Below are positions 36,101 to 48,700 of a stretch of 64,000 nt of DNA, one piece after another. Every line of letters starts with the position of its first letter. Within the stretch, counting starts at the first letter, position 1. The notes beneath the pieces are model-generated. The model saw only the letters and a list, made by a program, of their open reading frames with translations, searched no databases and was not told the origin of the DNA. Made by a program: the position numbers and the translations under genes. The DNA comes from Strongylocentrotus purpuratus (taxonomy: Eukaryota; Echinodermata; Echinoidea; Camarodonta; Strongylocentrotidae): NCBI RefSeq assembly GCF_000002235.5, contig NW_022145615.1:28632921-28696920 (forward strand). Direction: 5' to 3'.

Positions 36101-38780
36101 AATATGATCTATTTTTCCTTTAATTTATTTTTTTAATTTATACTCTGCGTTATAAAAAAAGGAAGACTTGCACAACAGTACAAAAATAAAGACGTAGGAA
36201 TCGTTATATGATGACAGTGATTTCTCTTTTGTAATATTCACATCAGGTTTGTTCAAACTCTCTGAACACTTGATAAGAGACAAACTTCAACATTAATGTC
36301 CAAATGCACTACATAGACATCACCACGTCCACCCCACAGAGAAATAAAGAAGAAAATAAAAGAGAAAAAAAAAACATCATACAATCAGTATTTACATACT
36401 CGCCATACCATAGCAAACATACTCAGATACAGAAATATGTAGAAACAGCTTACATACAGTACATACATACAGGTACTTGTATACATGTATATGTGCGAAA
36501 CAAGTATAATATAACCAATATTAAATAAATCTGAAATAATGGCAAGTTAAATACATCCTATTACCTTCCCCTGTGGAATATAAAATGTCTACTACCCCTA
36601 TCAATACAAAATCAAATTATATTATTTAAATGCATTATTTTTCTTCAACTAATAACCCATATTAGATTTTGAGTGTACAAGTAGCTTAAGAAAGATGTAT
36701 GGGCCAACTTATAAACATTTATGATAATCCTATTTTGGATAATCGCTCATTTAAAATCATAAAATCAAGGGGGGGGGGGGGTGAATAAATGATCTCACTG
36801 ATGAGTGCAGAGAGGACATATGAACTCGAGCCAAATTCAAATCTTGTAATTATTAATTATCAACTGTACAATTATTTGAAACATTAATCCAATAAGTGGA
36901 GCTACGAACCTGAAAATATGTCTTCTCCATTCTACAAAATACACTGTTCATTTCAAATACCTTTAACGCTCAAATAAAAAAGTTTCAAGGATTGGTTCAA
37001 GTTTGCTTGCTTTAAAGATACTAAAATATCATAGCATTCATTCCATTCAATGTGTATTTAGTACAGCAAAATAGGAAGAAGAACAAAGCTATTTTCCATT
37101 TAAATGTAGATAACAAAATTATAATATAGATAATCAGGTATTTCAAGGATTAAACAGAAATACTACTTTCAAACTACTTCTTTGTGCAGAGTCTTCAGTT
37201 CAACAATTCACATAATAAGAAGGAAGTAATTAAATAAAATTACATAAAAAGTGTATAATTATTCCCCTCAATTATTCCCCACTGCAAAGGTGCCTGAATA
37301 TCAACTCTTTCAGTTATGAAATATGATAGGATATGAATCGGTCCAAACTGGACACACGCAGGTAGATGTCATGAAGTAGTTTTTCTTTTGTCTGTTACAA
37401 ATGACTTGCATAGTGCAGCAAAATATACACAACAAAATGAATGCGATACGGAATTACTAGGTCATTCAACAAGTAAGTTTCATTCTACACATTGTTAACA
37501 AGTCAATCTCCAGATATTCCAGCTAATATGACCAAAAAACAACAATCATAATCGCAATTTATTTTTGAGGTCTCATGATCTTTAATATTTTACTCTTTTT
37601 GTGGTAACAAAATAAAAAGCTAATTGGGTGTGCCATGGCAATAAAATAATTTTGATTTTATTCAATCACTATTTTGACTTACTGCTACGTATAAATCTCT
37701 TTCTTGTGCAAACTACCCTTGACTTGTGCACTTACTTAACTTAACTGCATCTGGCCCTGTTTACATGAAAACGTGCTCGACCAAGTTTGGCAGTAAACTT
37801 ACACCACTTTATTAGTTCAAGCGCATATTTTAAGGTGATGCGTAACAACACATAGTTATTATCTTGTTATTAGCTTGAACGCAAAACATGTGCACAAAAA
37901 GAAATTACAGATGCTCCAACCTTGAAACCCCATGGAGGGATTGAAAATGTCTCGCCCTCTTTTTCTCTTAAATGTGAATTGGTATTAATGCAATCTTTCT
38001 AAATAATCATGATCTATTCATGACAAAGCAAACGTGTGCATCAAAGACAATAGCCAAGACACAAGCTTGCATGACAGATCAGAACAAATACTTGTAAACA
38101 GACAACAATTACACAAACATGTACATGGTAGCAAGTATCATTTACATCTTGGAAACTAAATAGTATACTTAAATATATAAATATATACATGATCATATGC
38201 AACATACGTACTCAATCTGAGCTATTATTTTTACCGTAAATTCTCGTACACCACCACAACATCTCTTATGGTTAATATAAATAGGCAGAAATTATAAAAT
38301 ATATAGTATTTTCTCTTTTATTTATGACAGAATATTATCTTTTTCAACCCTTTCGTACATACCCGAAAAATATCTTTTTGTTTGACATTTGCTTCATACT
38401 GAATTGAAATACTGGATACTACGATGAGGTCACTAAGCACTTCCCTCTTGGGAGCTGAACATATCATGTATGGAGAGCCAGAAGGGCACTAGGTCACATC
38501 CGTTAAAGACGCAGCTTATGCCTTTCTGGCCCTCAACAGATGATTTCTTACTTGATGAGATGAAATATACAACACATATCATTTTAATTTCTCCCTCTAT
38601 TTTCTTTGTGCCGTGACATACCCCAAAATATCAGGGTGGTAGTCTCAAAGTTAGCCACAGGGGGTTCTTTTCTCCTTGAGACCTGCTTGCCATCGTCATC
38701 ACATCCCATGGTGCTGATAATAACACTTTATCTTCTCACTCTCCGTACATTTAGTCTTCGTCGGTACGGTGCCTTTCAAG
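33134..38780. other. Convergent intergenic/3' UTR region between GBA2 and PTPN9
   Basis: No coding exon was recognised on either strand. It is AT-rich, with G tracts (33461-33478, 34565-34574, 36771-36781) and a long CT-rich low-complexity stretch at about 35850-36090. The 3' end of the PTPN9 mRNA must lie in the right part; TTTATT strings (minus-strand AATAAA) near 38319 and 37657 are possible poly(A) signals but not distinguishable by eye. Confidence 0.5.
35850..36090. repeat. CT-rich low-complexity tract
   Basis: A nearly uninterrupted pyrimidine stretch on the plus strand, about 240 bases, with several pure (TC)n runs. The Ser/Leu-rich frames it produces are not genes. Confidence 0.9.
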
Positions 38781-38788
38781 GTTAGTGA

Positions 38789-39229
38789 TTACCCCGTACT
38801 CAAGGACTGCAGAAAAGTTTCATTTCTAGTCTGTACTGTCCAATCTTCGAAGATGATATCTCTCTTGAGCCCTCTCTTTCTCTTCTGTGAAGCAGTCTCA
38901 CGCACGCAGAAATCCACTACAGATGGAGAACTGCTGTGAGCTGGGACACCTGCCAAACTGTTCAGTATTCCATAGAATGGCCTCTCTCTGTTTCTCCCTA
39001 ATGGCCTATCTGTCGACCTCCTATAGGAATCTCTCCGGGGTTGCAGCAGATGCTCATATTCAGGTCCAAGTCCAAAGTATTCCTTGAGAGTCCTCAACAT
39101 TTGGTACCATCTGTATGCAACCACTGGGCTACAAGGCCTACAAGGCATGTGAAAGAGTGAATAGAACTGACTATGATGTACGATGTCAAAGTGATAATGA
39201 CGTCCACTGTGTTTTGATCCCTTCATCAT
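38789..39229 (-). other. Open frame in the PTPN9 3' UTR, about 146 codons from its first ATG
   Basis: Starts MMKGSKHSGRHYHFDIVHHS and ends SLSTG before a stop, beginning 265 bases after the PTPN9 stop codon on the same strand. It includes LKEYFGLGPEYEHLLQPRRD and an RKRGLKR basic patch. I recognise no family. It is probably a chance frame in a 3' UTR that is less AT-rich than usual here; an unannotated extra exon cannot be excluded. Confidence 0.2.
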
Positions 39230-39493
39230 AGTCGATGATGACACTAGATTTGTATGCAGTTTCCATTCTCTACAGGAGCGCTCCTTTCACAAGAAGTCTT
39301 AAACTTTGGCAAATTTCGTCCACCCTGTGCAGTGATCCTTCGAACCATCCATGTCTTGCTTTTCCAGAGGTATTACAATATGTCTTTCAACTTCACACTA
39401 CCCAGGATACCTATCCTCATTAGTCATTGCAACAAGTGCCTGTGGCAACAGAAAGGTTACTCTAAGGTTCCTCCGAAGGTTCCTCCGAAGGTT

Positions 39494-39726
39494 CTAATCA
39501 TCACTGTCGCTCTCGCTATCCTCGTACCCGCTGAAATCGATGGACGACGGGAGCTTGTCGGAGCGCTGGGCGTACTCCACGAGAGCAAAGTAACAGAATT
39601 CGTACTGGTCTGGTGTTTGGATGCTATAGGCACGCTGGGCTCTCATGAGACGTACTGTGTTGCAGACGTCGATTGTAGCCACATCCTCTAGACGAGCCAG
39701 GCTGATGTCAAGGGTACAGAAAGTTC
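39494..39726 (-). CDS. PTPN9: PTPN9 coding exon 6 (terminal)
   Basis: [20 protein letters not shown], then [20 protein letters not shown], and a short acidic tail ending DSESDSDD before TAG. IQTPDQY holds the Q-loop glutamine. Acceptor ttgctgctcag. Confidence 0.97.
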
Positions 39727-42700
39727 CTGAGCAGCAAAAGAGGATAAAGGAAAGGGTTTTTAAAAAATTGATAACCACATTGACAGTAAAAAAATCTTGA
39801 CTTATATTATATGTTTACTTTGATCACCAGTCCTCAAAGATCTCACTGTCTGTACAAAATGAAGAAAAGAGTCCATCTCCTAGTTTTATGTGTAATGTGT
39901 CAGCCAATTTCAGTTTCCCCTCATCTACACAGTCATCCATTTCTATAATGTCAACTATTTTCTTCTTTCCTTAACTAATTCTTCAATTTTATAAAAGGAA
40001 TCTCCATATCAGCCATTCTTTTCTCAAAATCAATTGCTTCCCACTACACAAGTATTCAGTCCTCTTTTACCAAAATTTTGAGTCTATTCAGAAAAAAAGT
40101 GAATAAGTTGGGGAAAAACGAACGGTGAACAATCATCTATAGAGATGTTCTAGACAACTCTGGACAGCGATACTGTACAGGGGAGTTCGAAAACTTAAAG
40201 CCCATCTGTAATAGTGTACAGGAGGGATTAGACCACCCTGCAAGGTCCCTGGACAGGTGGTTATCTCATCAAATCAGCTCTCAATTATCATAAGAAAAAG
40301 AGGATCATGGGGAACCAAAGGTCACTGATTGTGCATTGTTTGTTATATAGAGGGCGCAAGTAGCTATGAGTAGTGCAGTGGGGCTTTAACAGAAGTTTGA
40401 CGATTGCTCACCTGTCCTACCGATACCAGCGCTGCAGTGGACCACGATGGGAGGACCTCCTGGGTGACCGGTCCACTCGTCTCCCATCTCCTTGACCGAT
40501 GTTGACTGGTACTGCCTCACCTCCTCCCTGAACTCTAGCATGGCCAGGGCAGAGCGCGGCGTCCCAAAGTCTGGCCAGCTTGTAAACTGGAAGTGGGTTA
40601 TTCTCCTGCTTTCATTGGTCTGTATAAACATTTAGAGGGAGTGAAAGTTAAGATTGACATGGAAACAATGTAACACCATCTCCTCCTTTTTTTGTACTGG
40701 TCCCCTAGACTTGTCATAGATTCTGTCAGTTCAGGTCAAGCTTGATTATGACGACACAATACAAAACCTAATCATCGGTACAGTGACATACAGAGTTGTT
40801 AAAATTCTCCTCTGCGGTAACAATCAAAGCCACCATTGATACTGAATGCAAGCGAGTAGGTGTGGCACAACATAGAAGGCACTAGTACTCATATTTCGGT
40901 GAGCATTAGTCTCAAATCTTCCGAGATTTTCAATTTCAGATTTTCTCTGTGTACTTCCCACCTGAATGAGTACTCGCAATTAAACACTTCTGTGGGTTGT
41001 TTCACAAAGATCCTAAGTCGAACTTAACTCTAAGTTGGACTTAAAAATCATGGAGAGCCATTTGTAGTCTTAAAATATATTCAAAGGCGAATAATGAAGT
41101 ATTTTAGACTTTTTATAAATTCCACATCAAGAAGATGAAATCTCCTTGATAATAAAAAATATGAATGATTTCAATCAATATTTTGTGCCTTTTAAAGTAA
41201 CTTTTACAAAATATTTCCATAGGAGCTAACGGCTTTCCATAATTGTTAAGTTCAACTTAGAATTTTGGTAAAACAATATAGTATCCTCCAATTGTAAAAT
41301 CAACAACCATTTTGAAATTTCAAACCCTTTCAATTGTAAAATGTGCCAGATGAAATAACTTACCGTGCTGTTGTGAACCGTCAGCACTGTGATGGTGTAA
41401 TCTCTCCTGGTCTCAATCTCCAAATTGGCCACAGATATCTTCCCGTACTCTCCTGATGTTCCCTCCTCCAGTGGCCAGTACTGGCCGCACTTCAGCCTCC
41501 CTCTCTCCACCGTCCTGGTTGTCATGACGATGGTCCTGCATTGACTTTCCCAGATCATGAGCCAGAAGTCGCTGAAAGTCTTTGGTAAAGCGCCTAAGAT
41601 AGATAGAACAAAGTGGTAAATTGTACATTATGACAATTAAGACCGGCAGACTTGGGGTTCCTGGTATATCCAAGTCAAATCATTTGATTTCATCGCTATC
41701 TTTGTTGAAAATGTGTCTTGATTTACAATATCACAATCGGAAAGAGATCAGAGAATTACTCAGTGAAAAATATAGTTCCTATCTTTTGTGAAAAAATGTA
41801 TCTCCTTGTTGCAAATATGACCAATGAAAATTAATAAGGTATCACTATGTGTACATGTAATTTCTATCAAGCCTGCTAAAGATACTACCTGACTTTGGCC
41901 AAATTTTATTGAAAATGTTGGATTGAAGACAAAAAAAACACTAACTGTATCACAAGACTGCCATCCTGTACTCAGTATTTCATCAGGCTATTTTCATATC
42001 AATTTTTAGCCTTCCTTGTTTGTCCAGTATCTTACTGATCATTACCTTGGAATCATTTTAAAAACTCAAACATTAATTGGAACACTACACATTTTGACTA
42101 GAGTGGGACTACATACCCTGTGTAGCGATGAAGGCATTTTTCTGCTTGTATCCATCCATGTAGTTAGCATTGAGGTAATCAGAGTAGGGATCTCCGTTGA
42201 GTATGGGTAAGAAGACTCTGGAATGGTCGTAACAGAGGACATCAGCATACCGGTTCTTATGCACATTCAGCCTGTGTCTGCAATGGAGGAGAAGAGGAAG
42301 CACATTTTAATAGAATTTTAAAAATGGAATCAAAATTACATGGTGGTCGAGTTTTGACAGAATTTACACTGGTCTTCAAAACTTAGCAGTAATAGACCTT
42401 TGTCTATGGTTGGTGGATGCCCAAATCAGGCAAATGAATAGTTCATATCACCACAAATACTGAAGAGAATAATCAAGAGATAGAACTATAGGTAATGTGA
42501 CAAGCTTACAACAAAGCCACTATTTGTTTAAACAAAAGGATGCCTCTGGTACCACCTTTGGTGGCAGAAGCATAACAATTGTCAAAATCTGTCACGTACA
42601 ATATGACTTCTATTTCGAAATTCCAGTTGTTTGCTTGGTGCACATACCTGTTTTATAAAACATAAACATACATGAAGAAATTCAATCAATTCTTGAGTAC

Positions 42701-45700
42701 ATCTACTGTATGTAAATAAAATGTCTCAATCATTGTTAACTTCCAAGATCAATTAAACTTGAAAGGAAAAGATTTAATACATATACATAAATCACATATT
42801 TCATTTGGTATACCGGGTACTTTTTTTTTTTTTAATCCACAGAAAGAATTTGAGAAAGAAAGAAAATAATCAAAAGGTGAGATTTAGGTCAGTAACCTTG
42901 GGTTAAGTCATGAATGAGACATATAGGGGGAAACCCCTAAAAGGGCAATCAGGCAACAAGGGGCCTCATACAGTCTAGAAAATTGTGATTATTTGAACAG
43001 TACGTGTAGCACCTTCTGCGGCTAATCAACTCTGTCTGTCATCATTGCTGAGACAGCTCAGTAGTCACCTGTGCTGATGGCAAAGACACTTGCGAGAGCG
43101 CGGTAAGAGCGACTGACTGGTTTGTAAAAGAGAGGGCCTTGTCGATGGCTCCCAGAGGAGAACGGGTGTGACAGTATCAGTGAGGTATTAAATGAGTCTG
43201 CTTCAGAGAATCAGGCCAGTGCCCTTATAATGACCTACTATTGGTCATTCCAGCCATATGATGCAGTTCACAGGCACAAACCCTCAAGTCAGTCGTAACA
43301 GGTAATAAAGGGTCAAAAGAGCGATGCTATAATCCATACCGCAGCCCTACCATGTCCTGTGCAGTAGCTGCTCATGACAAGTTATTCTTTAATAGCTCAG
43401 GGCTCGATGGTCAGGTGTCAAGATACAGTCTGAACCAGCAGACTATACATGATAGGTGCCTGGGTGTCAGTCAGGTTTGATATTCGTATTGACCCATTAG
43501 TGATTCCAGCAGATGATCTTGGCACTTTAATATTAATCACTTTTGATCTTAGGAGCTTCAATGGCAAGACAATTCAGACAGAAAAGAGATTTACCAAATA
43601 AAAAAAAATTGGTCAACTATTCTTTTTTTAAGAAGAAAAAAAGTGCAGATGAAAATTGAAAGGTGAGAAGAAGAACATACCCAGAGAAAAAAAATAGAGG
43701 ATGAAAGCAGTAATGAATCTATCTAGGATAGAATATTACTTGCTAAATCTAAAATCAACTGAGATTGCCCAGCAATCTACACTTCATAATGCAATCGAGC
43801 AGGCGTGAAATTATCGGGGCCATTCGTAATGAGAAAAGTTCCTCCATTTGTCGGTCATTGACATCGAGCCTTGCTCGCACATTTCACATTCTCACCATCA
43901 TGCCCTACTACTTCACCACAAACTTCTCTCCACGAATCACTGTATATTACTGATTCCGCTTCATTATTGCTCCCAGCTAGATCGGTAATATGGTTTTCAT
44001 CCTCTCTGACACCTCCCCTTTCCCTTTCCCTTTGTCCTCTCCCCTTTCCCCCTTCCCCTTCACAAGCTACAGATGCTAAGCAGATGTACCCCACTTCATC
44101 ATCATCATGATGGTGATCATGATGATCATCGCCCTCCAAACATGTGTGGGTATTCTGTTACACTTGACATGCATGCAGGCAGGCCCGGCAGGCAGGCACG
44201 CATCATAGTGATGTCTGCATCCATGAATATGTAACCAGTATGTGTGCATTCACCGGGGGATTCAGTTCAATCAAATATTCACGAGGATTGAGAGTGTGCA
44301 GCTTTTCGCTCTCTTTTTCTTTCTTTTGCGAGCATCTAGTTTTTTAAGAGTTGCTTGAAGGAATGAGTCACTGACTTGACTGAATAGCCACATGTCACTC
44401 AATCACTTATGGTGGGGTGCCTGCTGCTAGCTACGTATCCCTGGACATTTGAATTACAGATTGCTTCGATGTTTGAATGATGTCCCTTGGGGTGTCAGAA
44501 GGTACATTCAGTGATTCAAAATACAGAATGACAATGACACAACTACTAATCAAGGACCTGACAAATGCCCACTTCAAAAGCAGAGTTAATCAGTGCATGT
44601 CAACTCGCAATATTCTAAGCAAACAGAAAGTACTCAAGCACCCACATGGAAATATGAAAGAAGTCCATATTCAGGCAAAAATAAGGAATCATGATTAATC
44701 CTTTGTTTACAGGCATGATCATCAAGGGATGTTTGCATTATTCGTGATTCATACCACGATGGAAATCGCGAGCGGCTTTAAAAAGGATATTCCCACTGCC
44801 AAAACCTTGTTCAGTCGACCTTTCAGCGTTACACCAAGATGGTATCTTCTTAATATTCTCATTTTACGCAAGGTGACGAATAAAGCACACCCATAAAAAG
44901 TGTAGAAACCTGTATCATAAAATTAAGATGTTTCGATTGTCACCGTTTGGACAAAAAAAGCTAGAATGTTTCATGGATCGTTATTTGTTTAAAACAGAAT
45001 AAAATCATAACCAGAAAGATTTGTTGGCATGGTGTTTCAGGGTTTTTCTTGCACTATCACTGTAAAATCATGATGTTAGTAACATCGCAATGTTTGGACA
45101 AATCTAATAAACAGGCTTATTGTTTTAACTTTCCCCCTGCAATATATCTTAATCTATGGATTTTCTGAATTTGAAGGATAACTTCTACAGCACATACACG
45201 CACATGCAGTACAATTTAGTTTCAAGTTCGGCAGCTAGAGGGCGGCAGTGTGGATGCAAAGCAGGCTAGCGGCAGAGTGCCAGGTCACCTGCCGATGTCA
45301 TCGATACACCAGGACAAGATTCCCTGAAATGTAGGAATGCAGGGGGGTGAGTCAGCCCCCCTCTTGGCACCTGATCAAACCTCTAGGTGATTCCAAACCC
45401 ATTGGACACGCTATGACAGGGATACCCCTCGTAGCTAGCCTACTTCAGAGATCCGCACTGGTCCCAGTGATCTGGTTTGGAATCAAATTGCTCTAGTTCT
45501 CCGCGATTTGATAATGCCCTGTGTGCATATGTATGCCCAGCTTACACATGTTTAAACATGGAATCAGGCAGCACTATATTTGATGCCTTCAGGCTTCAGG
45601 TAACACATATATCGAAAATTAAGTTAATGTCATGTATCTAGGACTAGGTTTGTTCTGAAATCCAATCATATTTGAACAGAATTTCCAAATAAACATATAT

Positions 45701-48700
45701 ATCATTTAATTGATCTCTTTATCCATTATATCTTTCCTGTTCCATTTTTTTTCCAAACTAAAAATTTCAATTGAATTTTATTTTTTTAATTGTTCAGAGC
45801 TCACAACTCTACCTAAACAAGGATATCAATTGATGGAGATGAGCAAATAGAAAGATAAAGAGAAGAGGAAACAGTGGAAAACAGTGTATGAGAAGAACAG
45901 AATGAAGAGAAACAGGACAGAGAGGTATAGAGGAAGAGCTCCGGGAATGTTGCAATGTTGCAATCGTTGAAAAAATAAACTCTTGATTGCGAATGTCTGG
46001 TTCAATTCAATAGGGGCAGAAAGATTTGAGTAACCAATCATGTTAATAGTTGGGGTTAACTAGAAATGGGCCGACTTCTTCCCCAGACAAGTACATGGGC
46101 AATGATGATTCATTTAGCGTGTCTAGGGCTATTATTGCAACCGAAAATGTATTCAAGGACTTGACAGATAGCAAAGAAAACAATTACACCCATTTATTTT
46201 CCCATGCTTTTCTTTGCCCATGGAAGTACCAACGTTCATTTCACACAACATGGACATCCTGTCTAGTGTCTACCCAACCATAATAAACAAGAGTATTATG
46301 AATCGTGAAACAGATAGAGATTTGGAAATCTCAACTTCAACTGATTTTGCAGAGAGCTGCAAGAAAGTATGGGTATGAACTTGTCAATGAGGTTTAACTA
46401 AAAGTGATCTTGGAGCTGATTCTTACAGACATGTAAATACATCATTAACATGTACATCTGAGATCTACCTTTAACATCACAATCCTAAAGACAAAACTCA
46501 CGTTTCTAACAATGGTCAATTTAAGGGTGAATACCAGAGAAATAACCCCTAAAGCGCATGAACGTTCACCCCCCCTTCCCCCTCACAAAAGATGGACACT
46601 ACATTTCATAATTACCATCTGTAGTTTAATTTTTTTCTGAGAAACATTCAGTGACCAAAAGGAAATCCCCATCTCCACAAAGACGACTTTCATCGTAACC
46701 ATCAACCCACTTTCCTAATCAGTCAAGTTACAAAGCTACTTTTCAACGAACTTTGGATGATCTCTCTATTACACGGCTGCTGAAGGCTTCAAAGACGCCA
46801 TCGCAGGAAAACAATAGAACCTTGGGCTAAACAACAAGCCTCAAGCCCAGGAAACAAACAACAATCCCACCTACGTGCCAGTGGGTTGCGCAGGCAGGGC
46901 CTGGGATAGCTAGCACCACCGTTCATTCTGTGATTCATACTGAGTGGCCCACTCAAGAAGTTCAAAAGTTTGCCGGAACCTTCCCCTGCTACGACCTGTC
47001 ATCGACAACTTGTTGCAACTACTTTCTCGGTAATCCTTCTGATCCCCCTCAAAGTACTCAAGCTAACTATTACCACAGATTGAGATATAGAACTATATTT
47101 CTCTTTGAGGGGGCGGTATCTTTCCTTCACAATTGTTTGAAGTAATACCTATCAATTCTAATCAGCCAAATCAAAACATGAATTATTCCCAACCACAGAT
47201 TCTACTCAGTCCTTTACTTTTAGGGTCATTGATGATGAGAGAAAGGTGCCTTCTTGCAACAATCATTTCAAATGGTAAATGTATCTATTAACTCTAATTA
47301 ACCTTCAGCCTACTGAAAATATTCCAGACAACTATTAACAACCACAAAATAACTCTATTTCATCCTACACATTTAGGGTGAGCAATAATGCGAGAGTGGT
47401 GCCTTTTTATAACAACTGTTTACATTTGGTATCTATCAATTCTTTACATTAACTTTGGGCCTACACAATAAAATTTTTATGATAAATATACAGGTAAGAC
47501 CTTATTTAAATGTAAAATCACTCCTAAACAAATAAATGTACAAGTAGTACTAGTAAGGTGATTAATTTTCTGAAACAGTTTTTCTCACAGATTCAACCTA
47601 TTATCATGAGACTTCCTATATGCTCTATACACACTGTGAGAGATATTCCCATGATTGAAGTAGACGAGACAGCTGAAATCAAAATGAACTCTTCCAAAAT
47701 AAGAGCATCTGAAAAAAACAGAAATCCCAAAATCAAAACCAAATAGTTGCCACAGTAGGTCCTGCTGTTATCCTAAAGAGCATGCTGGGAGATGTCAGTG
47801 ATGACTGCGCTGTTTCTTTCACAGATCTGAAGAGAAGATGGCATTCTTCAAAAGTGAAGATTCTCCACTTACGAAGACAACCTACGACTGTCAGGAGGTG
47901 CGTTACAGGGGGTCATCCTCACTTCAAGCTAAAGAAGCAGAGATTTCTTCTCACTTTACTTCTGTCGTTCAACTTTATTTTGAAAAAATTAAGAACCATA
48001 GAGAATTACTGCTCTACTACATGTGCATGCATTGTGTGCGGGCAAGCCTGAATCCGATAACCGGGGTAATAGTATAGTCTGTGAAGCGCTTTGAGACATC
48101 ATCAATGTATTAAGTACTATATAAAAGCGGAATATTCTTATTATTACTTGTATGTACCGTAAGAGTGGGACTAGCATCACAAGCTTGATCTCATAATCTA
48201 CCCTCACATGGTCTACATCAACGGCACTTCTGATTCCACTTAATGATAATCTTCAATCTCACGAGATGTATTGTGCATTTTTAGCTTTCATGATGATGAC
48301 TAAGCTCTAGCTATCACTGGTTCCAATCACGAGATTAAAAGAATCTCATTCCTCGAGCCGATTTTTGGAGCAACTACCTCCAGACGGGATCAATAATAAA
48401 AACATTCCTTCCATATCTATAAAATGACAAATGCACATCAGGTTTTCAGAATAGTAATTAAATCAAGCGAGACTGTTTTGCCCACGCCGACTACTCGTTC
48501 ATATTTCCAGCAATCATTTAATTCAACGGTTCCTATTCCTCCCCCTCTATTTTTTTTCCTCCACAAGAATAGAGGATCCCAAGGGATGCCTAAATATCTT
48601 AAATCACTGGCAAATTTTGGAACATCCACCCCGCCCAAGGATCTAATGGTCTGTCATTTGAATCACTAACTTGTTCATATTGATTTTCCTTACTCCTTCT

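Noticed and set aside
35881..36102. Ser/Leu-rich frames in CT tracts (also 52797-53097 and 11120-11757)
   Set aside because: Produced by pyrimidine or GA repeats; not genes.
38789..39244. A 151-codon minus-strand frame read from 39244
   Set aside because: The first codon there is GTG, not ATG, which is not a normal start in animals. The real first ATG is 39229, and only that shorter frame is reported, at low confidence.
39254..39691. 145-codon plus-strand frame
   Set aside because: Mostly antisense to the terminal PTPN9 exon and its 3' UTR; no domain recognised.
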